Shown here one piece after another: positions 1-6,995 of a stretch of DNA of 10,918 nt. The position numbers were made by a program, and so were the translations under genes. Under the pieces are notes generated by a model. The model was not told the DNA's origin, ran no database searches, and worked only from the letters and a program-made list of their open reading frames with translations. How positions within the stretch are numbered: the stretch's first letter is position 1; each line of letters opens with the position of its first letter. This stretch comes from Acidobacteriota bacterium (GTDB lineage Bacteria; Acidobacteriota; Terriglobia; Terriglobales; Acidobacteriaceae): assembly GCA_003225595.1 (NCBI GenBank), contig QIAR01000221.1, positions 1-10,918 on the forward strand, in the 5' to 3' direction.

Positions 1-43
1 TAGCCGTTTCAATTTTCCTGTCCAGATACTCTGCCGTTTCCAT
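1..43 (-). CDS. possible start of a further gene running off the left edge
   Basis: On the minus strand an ATG at 43 opens a frame reading METAEYLDRKIETA up to the window edge. The short stretch has ordinary, protein-like composition, but only 14 residues are visible. There is no strong Shine-Dalgarno sequence in front of the ATG. It would be the next gene downstream of the decayed cytochrome, on the same strand. Two other minus frames are also open here, so this is only a candidate. Confidence 0.2.
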   Translation of the reverse strand, partial: METAEYLDRKIETA

Positions 44-299
44 ATGGCCCAGTCCGCTTCTCGCTCGTTTCCTTGCATCGTTCCAGTTACGCGGATTTGT
101 ATCGGCGGGGCCCGCCTTCGCTGAGGCCCCGCGCTCGCCATTCCTCTCGATTCCCGGCTCCCTGGTGACCTGCCTGGTTGCGCCGCGTCTGAAACCACCA
201 CGTCGTGCTGTTGTCCGCTAGGAGAACCGCCCCGCATCAGTAGATGGAAAGAACTGCAGCCCGCACGAAGAGAAGTCGCGCAAATTCGCGCAGGAAGCT
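44..299. other. non-coding stretch left of the cytochrome remnant
   Basis: No convincing gene is visible on either strand. Two small structures occur. An 8-bp inverted repeat has arms at 105-112 (GCGGGGCC) and 125-132 with a 12-nt loop. A direct repeat TCGCGCA lies at 276-282 and 286-292, just past the stop of the cytochrome remnant. Neither is followed by a T-run, so I do not call an intrinsic terminator. This may be the 3' untranslated and spacer region of the minus-strand cluster. Confidence 0.4.
105..132. repeat. GC-rich inverted repeat
   Basis: Arms GCGGGGCC (105-112) and GGCCCCGC (125-132) are perfectly complementary and separated by 12 nt. As RNA this gives a stable stem on either strand. 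Without a following U-tract it could be a transcript-end stabiliser or chance structure in GC-rich DNA. Confidence 0.3.
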
Positions 300-733
300 T
301 TACTTGACCTGCAGCGACTTGATGTACTCGTTGAGATTGGCGATGCGCAGTTGCACTTCCACCGGGTGACCTTGGCTCATGCGCCAGAACACGGGCCCCC
401 AAACCAGCATCTCTTGGCTGCCGTGCGCTGCCAAACTCGTCTTGCCGCTGAGGACGCTGGCGACTTTCATGGCCGGCTAGTTGCCGCCAGTTTTCTTCGC
501 CAATGCTGCAGGTCTGCCGGCGCCTGCTTGAGCGCCACGGACGCGGGACCGTCGCCGCTGGCACCCTTGCGGTGACAAGATGCACCATAGCTCATGAACA
601 TCTCATGGCCGGACGCAGGAGACGTTATCGGGGCAGGACCGCGCTTGATCTCGGTTTTCTGCTCCTGCGCCTCCGAAAACATCCCAACTGTGAAGATCAA
701 CACTGCAAGGTCTAGAGTGTGACGAACTGCCAT
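300..733 (-). pseudogene. decayed periplasmic c-type cytochrome
   Basis: The ATG at 733 has a good ribosome binding site (GGGAGG). It opens a secreted protein: a hydrophobic signal peptide (about residues 1-22), then FMSYGASCHRKGASGDGPA, the heme-binding region of a small cytochrome c. Three lesions are visible. The first heme cysteine is glycine (GGT at 586-584; GASCH instead of CxxCH). A frameshift near 506-510 follows PADL. In the restored frame an amber stop lies at 479-477, after KKTGGN. Beyond it the frame stays open to TAA at 302-300 with plausible family sequence: VLSGKTSLAAHGSQEM, then WGPVFW, and ending NLNEYIKSLQVK. Restored length is about 144 codons, normal for a single-heme cytochrome. 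The gene begins 67 nt after the TonB receptor on the same strand and was probably co-transcribed with it. A sequencing error could explain one lesion but hardly all three. Confidence 0.8.
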
Positions 734-800
734 GATCCCTCCCACCGATCCGGAGGCTCGCCCTCTCTGCCGAACCGAGGGCGCCTCCGGAACCGATTCT

Positions 801-3800
801 CTAGAACGAGAACTTGGCCGCGAACTGGAACTGCCGCGGGTTGAAAACAGTTCTCGGGTCACCGAAAAGAGGATTCGGGAACGGAGGACCACCTGCGGGA
901 CACGCCACCTGGCCAAGCTGGATGGCCGTGGAGGCCGCATCCTTGTAATGCGTTGGAACTGCGCTACAGAAGTTGGCCGCGCCATATACAGAAGTCACCT
1001 CGTCCACATTTGCCCGGTTGAACATATTGAAAACTTCGGCAATCAACTGCAGCCTCATGCGCTCTCGCAACTGGAAATACCGTGACAGGCGGAGGTCCGC
1101 GGACACCAGTTTATCGCCGAAGTACGTATTCCGGCTGGCGTTCCCGACACGGTCCGTCACGGGATTGGTGTCGTGGTTGGCATCGAACCCCACGTATAGG
1201 GTGAAGGGGCGCCCGGACTGCACCGTGATAATGCTGCTCAACTCAAGATGCCGCAGAATCCCACGCTCGGGTCCGCTGGCGACCAGGTTAGCTACAAACC
1301 GGTGGCGCAGATCCTGGTTCGAGTTGGCCCGTTCCAGGTATCTTTTGTACAGGTCTTGCGGGGTACTGACGAAGGTGGTGAACGTCCCGTCATCCAGCGT
1401 CTTTGAAAACGTGTAGTTCGCGCGGAATTGGAGATGCTTGCCGGCCCTTTCGCTGGCCTGAAGCGTCAAGCCGTGGAAGACGGAATTGCCGGTATTATCC
1501 GTGAAGTAGACAAGGCCGGCGTTGTAAGGAACTGTTCCAGGGAACACGTCCTTGCCTGCCGGAGCGCCCTGGCAACCAACGATGACGTTGTTGCTATTCC
1601 GTATCACATTCGTGGTACCGACAGGGCAGGGGATGTTTAAATCCTCCGCCCGGACCTGCTTGTGCGCGGAAACGACAAGATACCCGGCACTAATGGTCAG
1701 CCCCTTTCCAATTTCACGGTCGATTTCCAGGCTGCCCTGTTCGGAATAGGGGGTTCGACTGTTGGGGTCCACACCGTCAACGGCTACAGTGTTCAGAAAT
1801 CTCCCTAATGTGCCGGGTGGGAGCGTGCCGAGCAGGTTCGGCGGGAGCTGGCCAGTGAGGAGCAGAGTTCGGGCATCGCCTGCTGCATCGGCCAACCCAG
1901 GAATATTGGGCTCCTGGTTGAGCGCCCAGACCGCAGTTTGTGCGCCTTGCCGCGGCCCCGGCAGGATCACCGGCTGACCGTTAGCCAGGTCAATCACTTG
2001 CGCCGGCGGCCGCTGCGGATAGGTCACGAACAGGAAGCCCAAGTTGTAACGGTCGTAGAAGATGCCACCTCCGGCGCGAATGACCGTGTGGCTGTCCGGA
2101 GAATACGCGATGCCCACTCTCGGCGCGAAGTTGTTGTAGTCGTGCTTGATCTGTCGGTAAAGACCAGCCTCGAAGTCCCATCGCAAGCCGTAGTTCAAGC
2201 TCAGCTTGGGCCTGATCCTCCACTGATCCTGAAAAAATAATCCATAGTAAGAGTGGTTCAGGTGGACGCTGAAGTTTTCCCTTTGGTCAGGCGGAAAGGG
2301 GTTTTGCCAATTTGTGTTGAGGAGCGGTGGAAAACTGCCATCGAGGGAGCTGCTCGGGGCCGTTCCCAGTGGAGCCCCCCAAAAGATGATGGGGGTGCCA
2401 TTCAAAGGGTCATTGGGATTGGGACCAATCGTACCCGGGGGCGGAAAGAACGGTGGAGCCGCAAGCGGACACGGCCCATCGGCTGGATTTGACGGGAGTT
2501 GGCTAGCCGCAGAGGGGTTCGGGTTCACAAAGTTGGCAAAATCCACTAGGCAGTTGATGCCCGGCAGAACGATGCGCATCGGGGTGAATCCGGGCCACAG
2601 GACATTATCCCGCACGAAGTTGGTGTCAACTCCGAAACTCACGGCATGGGAGCCTTTGACCCAGGCCATGGAGTCCGAGAATTGCACACGAGACTCACCG
2701 ATAAAATCGAATACCCCAAAGTTGTGCCCGAATAAAAGCGAGTTGGGGATGTCCAGGTTGGGCTGGCCGGTGACGCCAGGAAAATCATATTGCCGCCGCG
2801 CGTACTGTACCAGACCGGTGTTGACCAAGTTGGATCTTAAAACTGTGCTCAGAGTGCCGACCAGAGACTGATCGCGTAGGAAGACGTTATGTCCGCTGCT
2901 CGGGGCGCCAATGCCACCTCCATCTAGGGTATTGCCCACTAACTGATTCAAGTCGCGCGCATCCTCGATGTTGTAGCGGACCGACAGCCGATTCTTGTCA
3001 TTGAGCTGGTGATCGACCTTAACGATGCCGTTGTCGGTATCGGCGGTCTTCAGCACGTTGAGGTTCTCAGGTGCGATTCCCACGACCGCTTTCGCCGCAT
3101 TGATCAATGACAAGTCGTTCCTGAGCAGGGCCGGGAAAGTTGGCGCTTCCGCGCGCCGCTGGCCCTCGTAGTTCATAAAGAAAAAGGTCCTGTTCTTGCG
3201 AATCGGTCCGCCCAGCGTCGCGCCGAACTGGTTTTGGCGGAGGGTATGCGCGAGCGGTGCGGGCAGTAGAAGCGACCGCGCGTCGGTGGCCTGGTTACGA
3301 AGATAGTTGTACACCGACCCGTGCAGCTCATTGGTGCCCGACTTGGTCACGATGTTGACGATCCCGCCCAAAGCTCGGCCGTATTCCGCGCCAAAACTGT
3401 TGTTCACCACCCGGAACTCACTGACCGCTTCCTGCGAAGGCGTCGCCCGCTGGGAAGACGTCACCGTGTTGATGGTATCCGCACCATCCACCGTGACGAT
3501 GTTGCTGAAGTCGCGCATGCCGCCGAAGGAGACTCGCGTTACCTCAAACTCGGTGAACGTGGACTGCAAACTGGTCCGCCCGATGGCGACTCCGGGAGTC
3601 AACAGAGCAAAGTCCGTGAACAGGCGACCACTGATCGGCAAACTCTGGATTTGCTGGGTGTCGATGACCTGGCTGATTTCGGTGCGCGTGGTCTCGACCG
3701 GCGGGACCTCTGTGTTGACGGTCACCGTTTCTCCCACAGTCGCAACCTTCAGCGTTATGTTGACCGTAGCTGTTTGGCCGACGCTCAGCTGGATTCCCGT

Positions 3801-4088
3801 CTGGGTGTACTTCGCGAAACCTGGGTAGGCGGCACTCAGTTCGTACGCTCCCGGAGGAAGGCTCGGCAGGAAGTAATATCCGACTGTGTTCGACTGGGCA
3901 GTGTAGGTTCGGTTGGTGTCCGTTTGCCGCGCCGTCACTGTCGCGTTGACGATCACGCGACCGCTTACGTCCTGGACAGTCCCGCTGAGTTGGGCAAAGC
4001 TAATCGTGGCTTGCGCAAGTGCCTGTGAGGTGAGCAGTACACCCAGCACCGGAATAACCAAAACGGCCAACAACCGGCGTGATCTCAT
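801..4088 (-). CDS. Oar-like TonB-dependent outer-membrane receptor
   Basis: This encodes 1095 residues with a strong Shine-Dalgarno sequence (GGAGGGGG) just before the ATG at 4088. Residues 1-26 are a signal peptide ending in ALA-QA. Residues about 32-115 form a carboxypeptidase-regulatory-like beta-sandwich (LSGTVQDVSG, then the GYYFLPSLPPGAYELSA turn typical of the fold). About 120-252 is the plug domain (VIDTQQIQSLPISGR, FGGMRDFSNIVTVDG, GGIVNIVTKSG). The rest is a long beta-barrel with recurring aromatic strands, such as GLFFQDQWRIRPKLSLNYGLRWDF, closing on the terminal phenylalanine motif FQFAAKFSF. I see no clear TonB box. Such receptors are numerous in Acidobacteriota, and their substrates (glycans, peptides, plant-derived compounds) are mostly unknown. 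Its place after the aromatic pathway suggests uptake of an aromatic or lignin-derived compound, but that is inference. It may have its own promoter in the 414-nt gap upstream. Confidence 0.93.
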   Translation of the reverse strand: MRSRRLLAVLVIPVLGVLLTSQALAQATISFAQLSGTVQDVSGRVIVNATVTARQTDTNRTYTAQSNTVGYYFLPSLPPGAYELSAAYPGFAKYTQTGIQLSVGQTATVNITLKVATVGETVTVNTEVPPVETTRTEISQVIDTQQIQSLPISGRLFTDFALLTPGVAIGRTSLQSTFTEFEVTRVSFGGMRDFSNIVTVDGADTINTVTSSQRATPSQEAVSEFRVVNNSFGAEYGRALGGIVNIVTKSGTNELHGSVYNYLRNQATDARSLLLPAPLAHTLRQNQFGATLGGPIRKNRTFFFMNYEGQRRAEAPTFPALLRNDLSLINAAKAVVGIAPENLNVLKTADTDNGIVKVDHQLNDKNRLSVRYNIEDARDLNQLVGNTLDGGGIGAPSSGHNVFLRDQSLVGTLSTVLRSNLVNTGLVQYARRQYDFPGVTGQPNLDIPNSLLFGHNFGVFDFIGESRVQFSDSMAWVKGSHAVSFGVDTNFVRDNVLWPGFTPMRIVLPGINCLVDFANFVNPNPSAASQLPSNPADGPCPLAAPPFFPPPGTIGPNPNDPLNGTPIIFWGAPLGTAPSSSLDGSFPPLLNTNWQNPFPPDQRENFSVHLNHSYYGLFFQDQWRIRPKLSLNYGLRWDFEAGLYRQIKHDYNNFAPRVGIAYSPDSHTVIRAGGGIFYDRYNLGFLFVTYPQRPPAQVIDLANGQPVILPGPRQGAQTAVWALNQEPNIPGLADAAGDARTLLLTGQLPPNLLGTLPPGTLGRFLNTVAVDGVDPNSRTPYSEQGSLEIDREIGKGLTISAGYLVVSAHKQVRAEDLNIPCPVGTTNVIRNSNNVIVGCQGAPAGKDVFPGTVPYNAGLVYFTDNTGNSVFHGLTLQASERAGKHLQFRANYTFSKTLDDGTFTTFVSTPQDLYKRYLERANSNQDLRHRFVANLVASGPERGILRHLELSSIITVQSGRPFTLYVGFDANHDTNPVTDRVGNASRNTYFGDKLVSADLRLSRYFQLRERMRLQLIAEVFNMFNRANVDEVTSVYGAANFCSAVPTHYKDAASTAIQLGQVACPAGGPPFPNPLFGDPRTVFNPRQFQFAAKFSF

Positions 4089-4189
4089 ATCCCCCTCCGA
4101 ATTCTAGGAGCGAACCTACGTTCAATCGTTGTGCGATAAATGCAAGCGTGGTGCGGCCAAGTGTCCGTAATGCCGGTGATTTGTGAAAC

Positions 4190-4231
4190 GGCTGCCTCCT
4201 GTGGACAGCCGCATAAGAGTCTTTGCTTATG
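4190..4231. repeat. two adjacent inverted repeats in the receptor leader
   Basis: The first repeat pairs GGCTG (4190-4194) with CAGCC (4206-4210). The second pairs CATAAG (4212-4217) with CTTATG (4226-4231) across 8 nt, the shape of a dimeric repressor operator. Another CATAAG occurs at 4340-4345, and the same hexamer (as CTTATG) lies at 9776-9781 in the pcaH promoter. A hexamer recurs often by chance in 11 kb, so a shared operator is only a suggestion. Confidence 0.3.
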
Positions 4232-4330
4232 AGAACAGCGACTGAAGATGTGGCGAATAAGAATGGCGAACGAAGTTGATCGATCTGGGCCAGTCCCACG
4301 ATCGTCCGTTCGCTACCGCACCTAAGTTGC

Positions 4331-4361
4331 AGTATTTCGCATAAGTTCGATCACCTGTCAA
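4331..4361 (-). promoter_or_regulatory. candidate sigma70-like promoter for the TonB receptor
   Basis: On the minus strand a perfect TTGACA (4361-4356) is followed after 19 nt by AATACT (4336-4331), which matches four of six -10 positions. The long spacer weakens the call. Transcription would start near 4324, giving a leader of roughly 235 nt that contains both inverted repeats. Confidence 0.35.
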
Positions 4362-4502
4362 GACAAATGCGAAGACGAGATTCTGTACGAACCACCCGGT
4401 CAAAGGTTGTGCTGTTCCCATAGGCCAGGAGAACTGCGCTTACGACTACACATCTGTAGATCACACGCATCAACAAAACTTTAAGATCATTTTGGTGCTT
4501 CT

Positions 4503-5612
4503 TCACGCATTCCAGTGGACCAGAGGAACCGGCTTACCCCACACCTCACGGGCAGTCTCCGCCACAAGACGCAGCTTTGCCTCCTGGTCCGCCGGGGTTA
4601 GCAGGTTCCCTTCCATCGTGGAAGCGAACCCGCACTGCGGACTCAGGGCCAGTCTTTCCAGTGGGACAAAACGTGCAGCGAAGTCGATTCGCTCTTTTAG
4701 TTCGTCTTTACTCTCCAGAGCTGCTCTTTTCGAACTCACCAGTCCGAGCACGACCGTTCTGTCTTCTGGAATCTGCCGCAACGGCTCAAAGCCGCCAGAG
4801 CGCTCGTCGTCGTACTCTAGCAGGAATCGCTGGAAGCGTGTCTCGCGGAAAACTTTCGTGATCGGGTCATAATCGCCCGCAGCATAAAACTTACTCTGGT
4901 TGTTTCCCCGGCACAGGTGTAGTCCGAAGGTAACGCCAGGATGATCGCCAATCACCGCATTGTCCATTTCGATCGAGAGGTCAAGCAGCCGGTCCGGATC
5001 GTTGCCGCGTTGCCGATATCCCTCCCTCAGCTGGCGATCCAGCAGCGCGGTGTATTGCGGCGAGTCAATCTGGATGTAAGTGCAGCCCAGGCGAATCAGT
5101 TCCTGCACTTCGTCGCGCAGGATATCGACCAGGTCTGCCATGTAAGCCTCGATCTTGGAGTACGCGCCGGCTGACTTGTTGCGGTCATAGTAGGCAGCTG
5201 CCTGCTGTGCGCTGATCATCGTGGTCTTTGCTGGATGTTTTGTCCGCGCACGCAGGTAAGTGAATTCTTCCGCGCAGAGAGGACGCTTGCGGCGCAGTCG
5301 GGAAACCACTACCGGTCGTGGCAGAACCAATTCCTCTCCCTTCTCATTTCGGAAAGGAATAGCCCAGCCACCGAACTTGTCGAACCCTTCTACGGCGTCG
5401 ATCAGATGACCGTAAAATGCATAACGTCTCATCTCACCATCGGTGATAACCTCGACGCCGGCACGAATTTGCCCTTCGACTGCTTCGTCGACCGCGCGAT
5501 CCTCCACTTGCTTGAATGCGGCATCAGCCAGCTTGTTCGATGCATACTGATCCCGAGCCTCCTTCAGGTAAGCTGGACGCAAGAGACTCCCGACCACATC
5601 GCTGCGATACAT
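4503..5612 (-). CDS. stand-alone MetE C-terminal-domain-like zinc methyltransferase
   Basis: This encodes 369 residues; the ATG at 5612 has GGAGG six nt upstream. It resembles the C-terminal catalytic barrel of cobalamin-independent methionine synthase (COG0620, UROD/MetE fold) without the N-terminal folate domain of full MetE (about 750 residues). The start VGSLLRP (7-13) corresponds to the barrel entry. The zinc site looks intact: His232 and Cys234 in GLHLC, Glu266 in LLEYDDE, and Cys327 in SPQCGF. The substrate strand reads IQIDSPQ (180-186): the aspartate is kept, but the usual following glutamate of the DEP motif is serine, so the substrate may not be homocysteine. Other proteins of this fold include core-MetE enzymes that use corrinoid methyl donors and epoxyalkane:coenzyme M transferase. 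It lies 196 nt after pcaL on the same strand. A role in methyl or one-carbon transfer linked to aromatic catabolism is plausible but unproven. Confidence 0.85.
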   Translation of the reverse strand: MYRSDVVGSLLRPAYLKEARDQYASNKLADAAFKQVEDRAVDEAVEGQIRAGVEVITDGEMRRYAFYGHLIDAVEGFDKFGGWAIPFRNEKGEELVLPRPVVVSRLRRKRPLCAEEFTYLRARTKHPAKTTMISAQQAAAYYDRNKSAGAYSKIEAYMADLVDILRDEVQELIRLGCTYIQIDSPQYTALLDRQLREGYRQRGNDPDRLLDLSIEMDNAVIGDHPGVTFGLHLCRGNNQSKFYAAGDYDPITKVFRETRFQRFLLEYDDERSGGFEPLRQIPEDRTVVLGLVSSKRAALESKDELKERIDFAARFVPLERLALSPQCGFASTMEGNLLTPADQEAKLRLVAETAREVWGKPVPLVHWNA

Positions 5613-5702
5613 GGACGACCTCCATTAACAGACGGGATACCAGCAGGTGGCACGTCGACCTACCAGGAAGCTTTCTGTGAGCCCCGGCTTTTGTGAGCGG
5701 GC

Positions 5703-5712
5703 ATAAATTTAT
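5703..5712. repeat. AT-rich perfect palindrome in the pcaL to metE-like gap
   Basis: ATAAATTTAT is a perfect 10-bp palindrome in an otherwise GC-rich 196-nt gap (5613-5808). On the minus strand it overlaps a weak promoter-like pair: TTGTGC, 17 nt, then TAAATT. It may mark a separate promoter or operator for the MetE-like gene; the match is poor. Nothing else is visible in the gap. Confidence 0.25.
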
Positions 5713-5808
5713 CCGAGACAACAGCAGCGCACAAGCCCAATCTGTCGCGGTCGCGTGGGTCGTGATGAAGAGATCCCTGACTTGAGACGTTTTGCCCAAG
5801 CTGTACTT

Positions 5809-6990
5809 CTACTTTGCGGCCTCACCGGTGTGGGCTTTCTGCATCTCCTCGTTCGCGATGTGAAACCCGGTATTTGCGGCGGGCACGCCCGCATAAATTG
5901 CCGTTTGCAGAAGCACCTCTTTGAGATCGCACGGCTCCAGCTCCCGCATCAGGCCGGTGCGCACATGCAGCGTGAATTCCTGCCATCGCCCGAGTGCCGC
6001 AGCGATCGCAAGCGTCAGCAATCGCCGGGTTCGTCGGCTGAGACCGGGCCGCGTCCAGACTGTGCCCCAGACGTAACGCGTGATGAGGGCTTGAAAATCG
6101 CGGGTGAACTCATTAGCCGCAGCGACCGAGCCGTCCACGTGCGCGTCGCCGAGTACTGCGCGGCGCACAGCATATCCCGCGTCAAGCGGATCGCTGGAGC
6201 TGTCCGGCGCGGCTTGCAGGAATTCGAGCAATGCCGTGGTGAACGATCGCGGCCGTTCGATATTGGAAAGATGCGCCGCGGGCAAATGCACCGTGCTCGC
6301 GCCGGGAATTCCGCGCGCGAGAATCTCACCATGCCCTTCCCAGGGAGTGGAAACATCGCGGTCGCCGACGATCACCAGCGTCGGAATCCGAATCTTGGCT
6401 AACAACCCCCTATGATCCATATCGCGGATGGCCGCGCAACAGCCTGCGTAACCGGCCGGGTCAGTGCCGAGCAGTATCCGCCGGACAGAATTGGCATATG
6501 GATCACCCTGGGCCAGCGTCTCCGGAGAAAAGAATCGCTGCATCGCCATGTCGACGATCGCTGCCATACCACCTTCGAGCACGGTGCGCCTGCGTGTTTC
6601 CCAATTCGACGCCGGTGCAACATAAGACGAGGTGTTGGCGAGAACCAGTGCACTCAGCCGTTCAGAAACGTGGGTGCCAAGCCACTGTCCGATCATCCCT
6701 CCGAGAGAGAGTCCGCAGAAGGCGAACTTGTCGATGCCTAGAGCATCCGCCAGTGCGAGTACATCGCGAGCCAGCAGTTCGATCGAGTAATCCCCCTTCG
6801 GTGTACCCGATGCTCCATGTCCGCGCGTGTCATATCGCAGGATCTGAAAATGCGGAAGAAGGTCGGCCACTTGCTGTGCCCACATGCCGTGGTCAGCGCC
6901 GATGGAATGCGACAGGATCAGCACCGGCCGGCCAGGGTTGCCTTCTAAGCGGTAGAACAACCGTGTGTTGTCGACGGTCAGGAACGGCAA
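5809..6990 (-). CDS. pcaL: fused 3-oxoadipate enol-lactonase / 4-carboxymuconolactone decarboxylase
   Basis: This encodes 393 residues and joins two consecutive steps of the protocatechuate branch, giving 3-oxoadipate. Residues 1-260 are an alpha/beta hydrolase (PcaD): oxyanion region SHSIGADHGMW, nucleophile elbow GLSLGG with Ser95, acid Asp212 in GDRDVSTP, and base His240 in AAHLSNIE. After a short linker, residues about 265-388 are the carboxymuconolactone decarboxylase (PcaC) domain: RYVWGTVWTRPGLSRRTRRL, then LHVRTGL (His342), and KEVLLQTAIYAGVPAAN. The decarboxylase acts first in the pathway, although it is C-terminal in the protein. The start is TTG at 6990, supported by AAGGAG eight nt upstream and by conserved PFLTVDNTRLFYRLEG directly after it. 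It starts 5 nt after the pcaB stop, so translation is probably coupled. This fusion is known in several phyla under the name PcaL. Confidence 0.93.
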   Translation of the reverse strand: MPFLTVDNTRLFYRLEGNPGRPVLILSHSIGADHGMWAQQVADLLPHFQILRYDTRGHGASGTPKGDYSIELLARDVLALADALGIDKFAFCGLSLGGMIGQWLGTHVSERLSALVLANTSSYVAPASNWETRRRTVLEGGMAAIVDMAMQRFFSPETLAQGDPYANSVRRILLGTDPAGYAGCCAAIRDMDHRGLLAKIRIPTLVIVGDRDVSTPWEGHGEILARGIPGASTVHLPAAHLSNIERPRSFTTALLEFLQAAPDSSSDPLDAGYAVRRAVLGDAHVDGSVAAANEFTRDFQALITRYVWGTVWTRPGLSRRTRRLLTLAIAAALGRWQEFTLHVRTGLMRELEPCDLKEVLLQTAIYAGVPAANTGFHIANEEMQKAHTGEAAK

Positions 6991-6995
6991 GGTGA

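Larger units (their letters stand above)
4089..4502. other. 414-nt intergenic region upstream of the TonB receptor
   Basis: No gene is supported on either strand; the open frames here have no family-like sequence. On the minus strand it would be the promoter and leader of the receptor gene. It contains a candidate promoter (4331-4361) and two adjacent inverted repeats (4190-4210 and 4212-4231). The size of the gap suggests that the receptor is a transcription unit of its own rather than a simple continuation of the pca operon. Confidence 0.5.

Noticed and set aside
105..132. Rho-independent terminator
   Set aside because: The stem is good but no T-run follows on either strand.
734..985. Extension of the cytochrome frame upstream to 985
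   Set aside because: It overlaps the 3' end of the TonB receptor gene and lacks family sequence; signal peptide and ribosome binding site fit the ATG at 733.
3321..4028. Plus-strand 235-residue open frame
   Set aside because: It lies fully inside the TonB receptor gene on the opposite strand and shows no recognisable domain.
4089..4502. Cobalamin or SAM riboswitch controlling methionine-type genes
   Set aside because: It lies downstream of the MetE-like gene, and no conserved riboswitch core is visible; only small simple stems are present.
5755..6402. Plus-strand 215-residue open frame
   Set aside because: Antisense shadow of pcaL; composition is arginine-rich and unlike a real protein.
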